A DNA stretch of 17,196 nucleotides from JBEBBU01 sp041158225 (GTDB lineage: Bacteria; Pseudomonadota; Gammaproteobacteria; Methylococcales; Methylococcaceae): the NCBI GenBank assembly GCA_041158225.1, contig JBEBBU010000183.1, forward strand, positions 1 to 17,196, read 5' to 3'. The position numbers were made by a program, and so were the translations under genes. This document shows positions 8,507 to 14,337 of this stretch, piece by piece. The notes beneath the pieces are model-generated. The model did not search any database, was not told where the DNA came from, and was given only the letters and a program-made list of their open reading frames with translations. Numbering within the stretch: position 1 is the first letter of the stretch; the number at the start of each line of letters is the position of its first letter.

Positions 8507-8542
8507 ATAACAGATCAAGCCAGCATGAATTATAATTTATGC
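8507..8542 (+). promoter_or_regulatory. Palindromic promoter-like element upstream of the candidate sRNA
   Basis: TATAAT (8531-8536) is a perfect -10, with ATAACA (8507-8512, four of six) 18 bp upstream as a possible -35. The -10 sits at the centre of a 20-bp near-perfect palindrome (8523-8542, GCATgAATTATAATTtATGC, 18 of 20 symmetric). The symmetry could be an operator for a dimeric regulator, or a by-product of an AT-rich core. Transcription would begin near 8543. Confidence 0.45.
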
Positions 8543-8589
8543 AACTCGACAGAACTTGCCACACACACTCCCGGCACGGGTCATGTGAT

Positions 8590-8611
8590 GGGTTCTCCTC
8601 CTTTTTGGCGA
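8590..8611. repeat. 22-nt CTCCTCCT motif, copy 1
   Basis: GGGTTCTCCTCCT followed by TTTTGGCGA. It matches copy 2 (8754-8775) at 19 of 22 positions, and the three differences are all transitions (T/C, T/C, G/A). It lies within the candidate small RNA, overlapping the base of its terminator stem. Confidence 0.8.
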
Positions 8612-8638
8612 CCTCAGGAAATCAGGTCGCTTTTTTTT
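8608..8638 (+). terminator. Strong intrinsic terminator (plus strand)
   Basis: GCGACCT (8608-8614) pairs perfectly with AGGTCGC (8624-8630) around a 9-nt loop, followed by eight Ts (8631-8638). It ends the candidate small RNA and any read-through from the aminotransferase gene. Confidence 0.9.
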
Positions 8639-8675
8639 GTCTGCCATATTCCTGAACCGCAGGAAGAGCAGGCAT

Positions 8676-8699
8676 AAAAAAGCCCGCAACAATGCGGGC
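8676..8699 (-). terminator. Strong intrinsic terminator (minus strand)
   Basis: GCCCGCA (8682-8688) and TGCGGGC (8693-8699) form a perfect 7-bp stem with an ACAA loop. Read on the minus strand it is followed by six Ts (8681-8676). In the plus direction only GTTTCAT follows, so the main orientation is leftward. No recognised minus-strand gene lies upstream, so it implies an unannotated leftward transcript from the 8700-8867 area or a guard against antisense transcription. Confidence 0.85.
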
Positions 8700-8738
8700 G
8701 TTTCATGATGTCTGTATTATTATTCGTCGTTATTGTTA

Positions 8739-8840
8739 TTATAGCCCTCTGAAGGGCTCTCCTCCTCTTTGACGAGGCATGCCTACAGGGCAGTCCCCCG
8801 CGGCGATGCAAAGTTTATAGGAAAAAGTCATAATGTCCAT
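8739..8840 (-). CDS. Possible 33-residue ORF on the leftward transcript
   Basis: An ATG at 8840 opens MDIMTFSYKLCIAAGDCPVG, and the frame ends ...GGEPFRGL at a TAA (8741-8739), 39 nt before the minus-strand terminator stem. It is the only minus-strand reading frame that would lie wholly inside the transcript implied by that terminator. There is no clear Shine-Dalgarno, no family match that I recognise, and the sequence overlaps the hairpin and repeat copy 2. It may equally be non-coding. The protein has two cysteines and no membrane segment. Confidence 0.15.
   Translation of the reverse strand: MDIMTFSYKLCIAAGDCPVGMPRQRGGEPFRGL
8754..8775. repeat. 22-nt CTCCTCCT motif, copy 2
   Basis: GGGCTCTCCTCCT followed by CTTTGACGA, a same-orientation copy of 8590-8611. 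It directly follows, and shares bases with, a perfect 6-bp hairpin (AGCCCT 8743-8748, loop CTGA, AGGGCT 8753-8758). Read on the minus strand it is purine-rich (AAAGAGGAGGAG) and would pair with an RNA from copy 1. Confidence 0.8.
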
Positions 8841-8867
8841 ACTTAATTCGAGCGTCTTTTCCCTGTC

Positions 8868-10358
8868 GTGAGTGCCTGCAAAACTGCCAGTCTTGTCCTG
8901 CTTTGCCTGTGGTGTCTGCCAGATACCAGCCATGCGCTGGCGCCGGGTACACTGCACATTTATTCTGAGCTTGATGAACCGCTGAAAGCCAGCATTGATC
9001 TGGAGCTTGATGCGCAGGAATCATGGCAACGCCTTGCTGTCAGGGAGACGACCGATACATCAGCGCCCGCAGGTTACGCCAGAAAGCACCCCCCGCTAAG
9101 GTTTGCAATCAGGCAGGACAACCACACTATCGAAATCAGCACCCTGCAGCCATTCAAGGCGCGGGCGCTGGATTTTGATCTGAATGCCAGCCTTGGCGCC
9201 CTGCAGGTCACCCGCCACTACCATGCCCCCATGCCGGGACCTCATGCTACTCCTGCCCTGCTGAACGGCCCGATCTACGGCCCGACGCGCGCCAGCGACA
9301 CCCTCTGGAGTGTTGCGGAACTGATGCGACTGGAGACCCCGTATACCCAGGATCAGATGCTGCTTGGCCTCATAGAGGCCAACCGCGACAGCCTGGAGGC
9401 GCATACCCTCAACCTTAAACCCGGCCGCTACCTGCACTTTCCGCCAGAATCCGTTCTTGGCAGTCTTGAGCAGAAAACCACGCGCCAGCATGCCGCCCAG
9501 GCCACCATGACAGCGTTGTCGGGGACAAAGACGCCACCGCTAGTCGCAGCACCCGCCGCGGCAGATGACAGTCGTCATACAGACACGACGACAGAAGCTC
9601 CCAATCTCCAGCCCCCCCCACCTCCGCTTTCTGAAAGTACACCGGCAACACCCGTAGATATCATGGAAGAAACAGCACAGGATCACGAAGACACTCACGA
9701 GGTCATGATTGAGCAGCACGACCAGCAAAACACAGGGATCGTGACAGACAGGGAAATACAGATACCCGCCCTCACTGAAGCACCTCATGACCAGACCACG
9801 ATAAGTCTGGACAGCAGCCTGCTGGCCATTGGACTGCTGGCCATTTTTGGCGCTTTCTGTGCGGGACTGGTGACAGGCAGCCTGAGCACCTATCTGATCA
9901 CCCGCCCCGGCAGAAAAAAATCCTCTCCTATACTGGATGACGCCGGTATACATGAAGCATCCCTGCCCCAGGCGGGCATGGCCGCACCACTGCTGGCCAA
10001 TCCTGACAATGCCATTGGCCAGGCTCTGCGACCTCATGACAGCATTGACGACATGATCGGCACGCTGCGGGATCTGAAAGCACAGGACAGACTGGTACTG
10101 AAACCGGATCCTTCGGCCAGCGGCAGCATCAAGGCAAAACCGCGTCCCGGCAGTGATGGCGTACTGCAGGACCTGACCGACAATGATCCTCTGGAAACCC
10201 GGCTGGATCTGGCAAAATCCTATCTTGGCATGGGCGACCTGCGCCAGGCAAAAAAACTGCTGGGCAATGTACTCAATATGGGTAATGAACTGCAGATCCG
10301 TGAGGCGATGCAACTGATGAAACGCGCCGACAGCCAGCAGGAAGTGGCTGACTCATGA
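8868..10358 (+). CDS. fimV: FimV-like inner-membrane protein with LysM-like and FimV C-terminal domains
   Basis: FimV/HubP proteins anchor in the inner membrane, bind peptidoglycan through a LysM domain, mark the cell pole and support type IV pilus assembly and twitching. The 496-residue product has a signal peptide (about 1-23, ending SHA), the FimV N-terminal domain beginning LAPGTLHIYSELDEPLKASI, and a LysM-like unit (about 139-192, SDTLWSVAELMR...LLGLIEANRDSL...LKPGRYLHFP). A Pro/Thr/acidic linker, one transmembrane segment (about 318-344), a cytoplasmic linker and the FimV C-terminal TPR-like domain (about 437-487, LDLAKSYLGMGDLRQAKKLL) follow. The GTG at 8868 is the first usable start after an in-frame stop at 8844, and has no Shine-Dalgarno. 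It is much shorter than Pseudomonas FimV (about 900 residues), mainly in the acidic cytoplasmic part. Confidence 0.85.
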   Translation: MSACKTASLVLLCLWCLPDTSHALAPGTLHIYSELDEPLKASIDLELDAQESWQRLAVRETTDTSAPAGYARKHPPLRFAIRQDNHTIEISTLQPFKARALDFDLNASLGALQVTRHYHAPMPGPHATPALLNGPIYGPTRASDTLWSVAELMRLETPYTQDQMLLGLIEANRDSLEAHTLNLKPGRYLHFPPESVLGSLEQKTTRQHAAQATMTALSGTKTPPLVAAPAAADDSRHTDTTTEAPNLQPPPPPLSESTPATPVDIMEETAQDHEDTHEVMIEQHDQQNTGIVTDREIQIPALTEAPHDQTTISLDSSLLAIGLLAIFGAFCAGLVTGSLSTYLITRPGRKKSSPILDDAGIHEASLPQAGMAAPLLANPDNAIGQALRPHDSIDDMIGTLRDLKAQDRLVLKPDPSASGSIKAKPRPGSDGVLQDLTDNDPLETRLDLAKSYLGMGDLRQAKKLLGNVLNMGNELQIREAMQLMKRADSQQEVADS

Positions 10359-10693
10359 AACCTGTCTTTCTGGGTATCATGCTCCTGATGTCACTGGCAG
10401 GATTTTTCTGGTTTCTGGCCATGCCACTGCCGGAAACAACCATTATCTATAATGGCACAGCGCTACCGGAATCCTGGCTGGGGCTACCAGTGCCTCTGCT
10501 TGCAGGCGGCGTGCTTTCCGTATTTCTGCTATTGGCCCTGCTGCTGTTTTTTGCAGGATTCGGGCTGATGCTGATATTCTGGCTGGGCATGATCATGGCA
10601 TTCGTCCTGGCGCTGCTGTTCCCCTTCCTCTGGATTCTCCTGCTACCCCTGCTGCTTTACGGCTGGCACTCACGCAGACAGCATCCTGCCTGA
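10355..10693 (+). CDS. Small hydrophobic membrane protein coupled to fimV
   Basis: 112 residues of unknown function. Residues 5-24 form one membrane segment. After a short polar, probably periplasmic loop (PETTIIYNGTALPESWLG), residues 45-103 are almost continuously hydrophobic, enough for two to three more segments, followed by a basic tail (GWHSRRQH). The ATG overlaps the fimV stop as ATGA, so it is probably translated with fimV, which suggests a shared envelope role (inference). Its last 37 nt overlap the convergent yheT gene. It could not be placed in a named family. Confidence 0.7.
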   Translation: MKPVFLGIMLLMSLAGFFWFLAMPLPETTIIYNGTALPESWLGLPVPLLAGGVLSVFLLLALLLFFAGFGLMLIFWLGMIMAFVLALLFPFLWILLLPLLLYGWHSRRQHPA

Positions 10694-11703
10694 AGACGCC
10701 TCTGCATGACCGAATGCAGAAAAGCAGGCACACGGCGCTCCAGCCAGTCACCTGCGCGCGGACGCCTGAAGCTTTCGACAAAGCCCACATGACCGCCACG
10801 CTCGGTGACCAGCAGGTGAACGCTGTCCGACAGCTCATGTGGCTCTGGCAATACGGCGGCTGACATGAATGGATCATCACGCGACTGGATCACCAGTGTG
10901 GGAATTCTGATAGCAGACAGAAACTGCCTGGCGCTGCACTGGGCATAGTAGTCAGCAGCATCACGAAAACCATAGAGTTTTGCCACGACACGGCTGTCAT
11001 ACTGCCAGAAAGAATGAATGCCGGAGAGATCGCCCAGGGCTTCAAGCTTTTTCCATTCAGCTTCCAGTCCTGCCTGCTTCAGATAGTCCAGTTTCACCTT
11101 CGTATAATCGCTCAACTCGGCCAGCAAGCGGTTACGGTAAAACCGTGCCCCCCCCTGATCAAGACGGTCGGCACAGATATCCAGACGCAGGGGAACCGAT
11201 ACCGCCGCTGCAGCCACCAGATCCACCCTGTCACCCTGCTCACCCAGCCACTTGAGCACCACGCTGCCACCGAGGGAATAGCCCAGCACCATCAGGGGAA
11301 TGGCTGGAAAACGCTGGCGTATGGCAAGGTAAACCTCGTGAATGTCACAGGTTTCACCGGAATGGTAGGCTTTGGCTGTCCGGTTGGGCACACCGCTGCA
11401 GCCTCTGAAATTGATGGCACAACTGCTCCAGCCCATGGCACTCAGTGCCGCCTGCATGCCACGGATATAAGGTGAGCGGGATGAACCTGTCAGTCCGTGA
11501 CACAGCAATACCAAGGGTACATTCCCAGGTACTGGCCCCCACCAGTCCAGATCCAGAAAATCGCCATCCGCCATGAAGAAGCGCTCGCGGCGACAGCGAT
11601 GTACGGGCTGACGGCGGGCCAGCGTTGGCCAGAGCGTCTGGACATGGCAGTTCGCCAGCCAGGGATGATGGGGTACAAAACGTCCCGGATCAGTGGCATC
11701 CAT
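10657..11703 (-). CDS. yheT: YheT-family alpha/beta hydrolase
   Basis: Member of the YheT/UPF0017 esterase-like family, whose physiological substrate is not established. The 348-residue product begins MDATDPGRFVPHHPWLANCH and carries the family block HGLTGSSRSPYIRG. The nucleophile is Ser143 in GYSLGGS, with a likely acid Asp in IQSRDDPFM and His in RGGHVGF. The NCHVQTLWP motif near the N-terminus is also typical. The frame is open to 11739, but the ATG at 11703 has GGAG 8 nt upstream and fits the family N-terminus. Convergent with, and overlapping by 37 nt, the small membrane protein gene. Confidence 0.88.
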   Translation of the reverse strand: MDATDPGRFVPHHPWLANCHVQTLWPTLARRQPVHRCRRERFFMADGDFLDLDWWGPVPGNVPLVLLCHGLTGSSRSPYIRGMQAALSAMGWSSCAINFRGCSGVPNRTAKAYHSGETCDIHEVYLAIRQRFPAIPLMVLGYSLGGSVVLKWLGEQGDRVDLVAAAAVSVPLRLDICADRLDQGGARFYRNRLLAELSDYTKVKLDYLKQAGLEAEWKKLEALGDLSGIHSFWQYDSRVVAKLYGFRDAADYYAQCSARQFLSAIRIPTLVIQSRDDPFMSAAVLPEPHELSDSVHLLVTERGGHVGFVESFRRPRAGDWLERRVPAFLHSVMQRRLQAGCCLRECQP

Positions 11704-11819
11704 CGGGATAACTCCATGTATATCATGTATATGCAGCATGACAGGATGACTTCATGAGGATGTTGGCTCCCGCTTATGATCAGATTGCCTTACTGAATCT
11801 GAAATGAGAGAATGCAACG

Positions 11820-11837
11820 ATCCCATGCATTTGGGAT
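11820..11837. promoter_or_regulatory. Palindrome upstream of bufA (possible operator)
   Basis: ATCCCA-TGCATT-TGGGAT is a perfect 6-bp inverted repeat with a 6-bp centre, 57 bp before the bufA ATG. A weak sigma-70 promoter (TTGCCT 11785-11790, 17 bp, GAGAAT 11808-11813) would start transcription at about 11820, inside the palindrome. Either a repressor site or an RNA 5' hairpin is possible. No regulator gene lies nearby, and no ECF-type promoter motif was recognised. Confidence 0.4.
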
Positions 11838-11894
11838 GCTTAAATATCCGGCACTCCAGCATTGTATCACTCAACCTTTCTCATCAGGGCTACC

Positions 11895-12161
11895 ATGAAA
11901 ACTGTCAACAAATATGCCATTGCCACTGCTGCCGCTGCACTGTTCAGCGCATCAGCCATTCCTTCTGCCATTGCTGCAGAAAAGCAGGGGTCCAGTGAAG
12001 GAACCGTCAAGTGCATGGGCATCAACAGCTGCAAGGGCCAGTCAAAATGCAGCACTGCTGAATCCGCATGCTCAGGTCAGAACTCCTGCAAAGGCAAAGG
12101 CTGGCTGCTGACTGCCAGTGCACAGGCTTGCACCGACAAAGGCGGCTCCGTCATCAAGTAA
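11895..12161 (+). CDS. bufA: Bufferin-type RiPP precursor (BufA-like), secreted, six cysteines
   Basis: 88-residue precursor peptide of a copper-binding RiPP of the bufferin class. In studied members a DUF692 oxidase with a DUF2063 partner modifies precursor cysteines, and the product binds copper in the periplasm. Here residues 1-28 are a Sec signal peptide (MKTVNKYAIATAAAALF..., cleavage near AIA/A or AIAA/E). The mature part has six cysteines at 40, 46, 52, 59, 65 and 79 (spacings 5-5-6-5-13), with two NSCKG motifs (44-48, 63-67). This pattern is that of the smaller Cys-rich precursors found beside DUF692/DUF2063 genes (BufA2-like by my memory of the family). The ATG at 11895 has AGGG 5 nt upstream; an upstream in-frame ATG at 11862 would spoil the signal peptide. 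First gene of the operon. Confidence 0.88.
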   Translation: MKTVNKYAIATAAAALFSASAIPSAIAAEKQGSSEGTVKCMGINSCKGQSKCSTAESACSGQNSCKGKGWLLTASAQACTDKGGSVIK

Positions 12162-12206
12162 TTTAACAGGCCTGCTTGCACCATCAGGGCTGGCACCTTG
12201 CACCGA
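12127..12206 (+). repeat. Direct repeats CTTGCACCGA spanning the bufA/bufB junction
   Basis: CTTGCACCGA occurs at 12127-12136 (end of bufA) and 12197-12206 (start of bufB), with a shorter CTTGCACC at 12175-12182 between them. In addition CATCAGGGCT precedes both genes (11882-11891 before bufA, 12182-12191 before bufB). The second pair may simply reflect similar ribosome-binding regions. Confidence 0.5.
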
Positions 12207-13073
12207 TCCAGCATGGCATCATCATCGGTATCTGCAGGCATCGCGGGTGCCGGCCTTGGTCTCAGACCTGAACATTTTCAGGACTTCATCAGATCTCCGC
12301 AACCAGTCGACTGGATTGAGATTCTTACCGACAATTATCTCGTTCCTGGAGGCAAACCGCTCTATTTTCTTGAGAAAATACGCAGTGACTACCCTGTAAC
12401 CATGCATGGTGTAGCCATGAACCTTGGTTCTGTTGACCCACTCGACCTTGACTATCTGAAAAGGGTGCGTGGACTTGCAGATCGCATCGAGGCTCACTAC
12501 GTATCTGACCATCTCTGCTGGACTGGCTTTGCCGGACAGCGGCTGTATGATCTCCTGCCCATGCCTTTTACAGAAGAATCTGTGGAACATATGGTCCAGC
12601 GTATCCAGCTGGCGCAAGAGATCCTGGGTAGACCACTTGTCGTTGAAAATCTGTCATCCTACCTTGCAAATCCATCCGGAATGCGCGAATGGGAATTCAT
12701 AAGCGAGATTGTCACCAGATCTGGCTGTCTGCTACTGCTGGATGTGAACAATATCTATGTATCATCGCGTAATCATGGATTTAACCCCATTGACTATCTT
12801 GAGGGTATAAGTCGCTGCCCTGTTGCGCTCTGCCATATGGCAGGTCATACGGATTATGGTGACCATTGCATTGATACCCACGATCGGGAGATATGCGATG
12901 ATGTCTGGAGACTCTACCGGAAAACCCTTCAGATGCTTGGCGTTGCCGTTCCTACCTTAGTGGAGCGTGATGATGACATACCAGAAATTGGCGTACTGCT
13001 CAGGGAACTTGATCGGATCAGGGAATACCAGCAGCAACTGACTGAACCTCATTCCGGAGTCCCGTACCTGTGA
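12198..13073 (+). CDS. bufB: DUF692/MNIO multinuclear non-heme iron oxidase (BufB-like)
   Basis: TIM-barrel oxidase of the MNIO family (as in MbnB of methanobactin synthesis), which uses a mixed-valent iron centre and O2 to modify precursor cysteines. With the TTG at 12198 the product has 291 residues. Likely metal ligands by comparison with MbnB are His70 (TMHG), His105 (SDHLCW), Glu150 (VVENLSSY), Asp182 and Asn184 (LDVNN), His213 or His217 (HMAGH), Asp226 and His228 (DTHD) and Glu256 (VERD). GLGLRPEHF near residue 20 is the family N-terminal block. Start: TTG at 12198 has AGGG 8 nt upstream, whereas ATG at 12213 has none. The gene is 36 nt after bufA and in the same frame, and ends in a GTGA overlap with bufC. 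Confidence 0.92.
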   Translation: MHRSSMASSSVSAGIAGAGLGLRPEHFQDFIRSPQPVDWIEILTDNYLVPGGKPLYFLEKIRSDYPVTMHGVAMNLGSVDPLDLDYLKRVRGLADRIEAHYVSDHLCWTGFAGQRLYDLLPMPFTEESVEHMVQRIQLAQEILGRPLVVENLSSYLANPSGMREWEFISEIVTRSGCLLLLDVNNIYVSSRNHGFNPIDYLEGISRCPVALCHMAGHTDYGDHCIDTHDREICDDVWRLYRKTLQMLGVAVPTLVERDDDIPEIGVLLRELDRIREYQQQLTEPHSGVPYL

Positions 13074-13879
13074 CATCGATTCAAGCATGGCAGGACTCAT
13101 TACAAAAAAGCATTCTCACTTATTCCAACTGCATGGCAGCCGGGATGCTGGCGCCCGATCATCCGGATCCAGTCACTGGGCTTAAGATCTATCAGAACGC
13201 CTATCTTCTGAGACTCGCTGAAGCTTTGCAAAGCAATTATCCCTGTCTTTATCATCTGCTTGGTGAAGAAGACTTTGGACATCTTTTTCTTGAGTATCGC
13301 GCTGCCAACCCCCCGGAGAACAGATCCATTCGCTGGTTTGGCGCAAGCTTTGCTGATTTCCTGCTTCATCAAAACCCAGCGAAAACGCACCAAGCTCTGG
13401 CTGATATTGCCCGCTTCGAATGGGCACTCCGACACACGATAGACGCGGCTGATGCGGACCCCATCCGATACCCGCAACTCGCAGCCATGACGCAGGAGGA
13501 GTGGATATCAGTAAAGTTCAGGCTGCATCCATCGGTCAGCCTGCCAAGCCTCGAATGGAATGCCCCTGCCATCTGGCAATCCTGGGAAAACGGACAGAAA
13601 CCGCCTGATTTTCAGCATGGCCTCACCCACTGGTTAATCTACCGGGGCGGAGATGGCAGCGGTCACTGGCGCAGTGTCCCTCTCCCTGAATATCTGGCTC
13701 TCAAGAGCATATCCGGTGGTGCAACGTTTCCTGACATATGCGAACAGATCGCACTGAATCATGCGGACAACGAACAACCTGAAGTGATTGCGGCCACCTA
13801 TCTGGGAAACTGGACCACAGAAGGCATCCTGATCGCAGGACAGGAAATGCCCGAAGAACCGCCTGTCACCAACGTCTGA
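13070..13879 (+). CDS. bufC: DUF2063 family partner protein (BufC-like)
   Basis: Partner of the MNIO oxidase. In related systems (MbnC, BufC, HvfC) it delivers the precursor to the oxidase through an RRE-like domain. The 269-residue product shows the DUF2063 N-terminal pattern GLKIYQNAYLLRLAEALQ, NYPCLYHLLGEEDFGHLFLEY, PPENRSIRWFGASFADFL and LADIARFEWALRHTIDAADA (about 37-130), followed by a less conserved C-terminal domain. The start is GTG (13070), overlapping the bufB TGA, with GGAG about 10 nt upstream; coupling implies roughly equal amounts of the two proteins. Its last 14 nt overlap the convergent doxX gene, and no terminator is seen between them. Confidence 0.9.
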   Translation: MTSIQAWQDSLQKSILTYSNCMAAGMLAPDHPDPVTGLKIYQNAYLLRLAEALQSNYPCLYHLLGEEDFGHLFLEYRAANPPENRSIRWFGASFADFLLHQNPAKTHQALADIARFEWALRHTIDAADADPIRYPQLAAMTQEEWISVKFRLHPSVSLPSLEWNAPAIWQSWENGQKPPDFQHGLTHWLIYRGGDGSGHWRSVPLPEYLALKSISGGATFPDICEQIALNHADNEQPEVIAATYLGNWTTEGILIAGQEMPEEPPVTNV

Positions 13880-14321
13880 AATAGTGGTCAAGGCGCCATC
13901 CACTTCTGGCAGAGACCAGAATGCCAGCAAGCAGCAATCCCCATTCCAGGTGGTCATGCAACGCGGAAGTCGATGCCTTCAGCGTATCGTAGTACGACAA
14001 CACCGCCACACCATTCAGAATAAAAAGGCCTAGCGCAGAAAAGCGGGTAAAGAACCCCACGAACAGCATGGCTCCCAGCATAAGCTCACATGCACTGGCT
14101 GAAATGGCCGCCACAAAAGGCGAAAGCAGGGGAACCCTGTATTCATTTTCAAAAAGGTAAAGCGTTGAACTCCAGTCAGATACCTTGCTCCAGCCAGAAA
14201 GCAGGAATATCCTGGCCAAATACCAGCGTATGGCTGCATCCACCAGCGGATACAGCAGAGTGATGATATGCTCGAACCGGCTGTTCAGTTCAGTCAGCGA
14301 ATCTCTCGAAAAAAAAGTCAT
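13866..14321 (-). CDS. DoxX-family membrane protein (BufD-like)
   Basis: 151-residue integral membrane protein with the DoxX pattern: ARIFLLSGWSKVSDW (36-50), YRVPLLSPFVAAISASACELMLGAMLFVGFFTRFSALG in pieces from 61 to 98, and two further hydrophobic segments to about 137. DoxX proteins are often encoded in bufferin operons, where their role is unclear; a quinone-linked redox function is one proposal for the family. Here the gene is on the opposite strand, tail-to-tail with bufC, and 16 nt downstream of the beta-propeller gene, with which it probably forms an operon. The ATG at 14321 has GGGGT close upstream. Confidence 0.85.
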   Translation of the reverse strand: MTFFSRDSLTELNSRFEHIITLLYPLVDAAIRWYLARIFLLSGWSKVSDWSSTLYLFENEYRVPLLSPFVAAISASACELMLGAMLFVGFFTRFSALGLFILNGVAVLSYYDTLKASTSALHDHLEWGLLLAGILVSARSGWRLDHYFRRW

Positions 14322-14337
14322 TGTTTACCCCGCATCT

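Larger units (their letters stand above)
8543..8638 (+). ncRNA. Candidate small regulatory RNA with exposed CUCCUCC tract
   Basis: About 96 nt between a promoter-like element and a strong intrinsic terminator, with no convincing ORF. The predicted layout is a single-stranded 5' end, a CCCG-GCA-CGGG hairpin (8570-8580) that may extend through CACAC/GTG pairing, an unpaired pyrimidine stretch UUCUCCUCCUUUUU (8593-8606), then the terminator hairpin and U8 tail. A C/U-rich seed between hairpins, just before the terminator, is the usual design of trans-acting sRNAs that mask Shine-Dalgarno sequences, since CCUCCU equals the anti-SD of 16S rRNA. The start is inferred. It could instead be the 3' UTR of the upstream gene, and no known RNA family was recognised. 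Confidence 0.5.
8410..8867. other. Long intergenic region with RNA-level signals on both strands
   Basis: This 458-bp stretch lacks a recognisable protein gene. From left to right it holds a stem-loop after the aminotransferase stop, two TATAAT hexamers (8471 and 8531), a 20-bp palindrome over the second one, a probable plus-strand small RNA with terminator, a minus-strand terminator, a 6-bp hairpin (8743-8758), and the second copy of a 22-nt motif. The first terminator ends rightward transcripts and the second ends leftward ones. A leftward transcript must therefore start somewhere between 8700 and the fimV region, or the second terminator blocks antisense transcription. Confidence 0.7.

Noticed and set aside
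8614..8811. Minus-strand ORF ending in MKRPHCCGLFYACSSC with CC and CxxC motifs
   Set aside because: The reading frame runs through both strong terminator hairpins (8682-8699 and 8608-8630), so no transcript would cover it intact.
12162..12197. Terminator between bufA and bufB
   Set aside because: Only a weak, bulged GCCTG/CAGGGC pairing is possible, and no T-tract follows.
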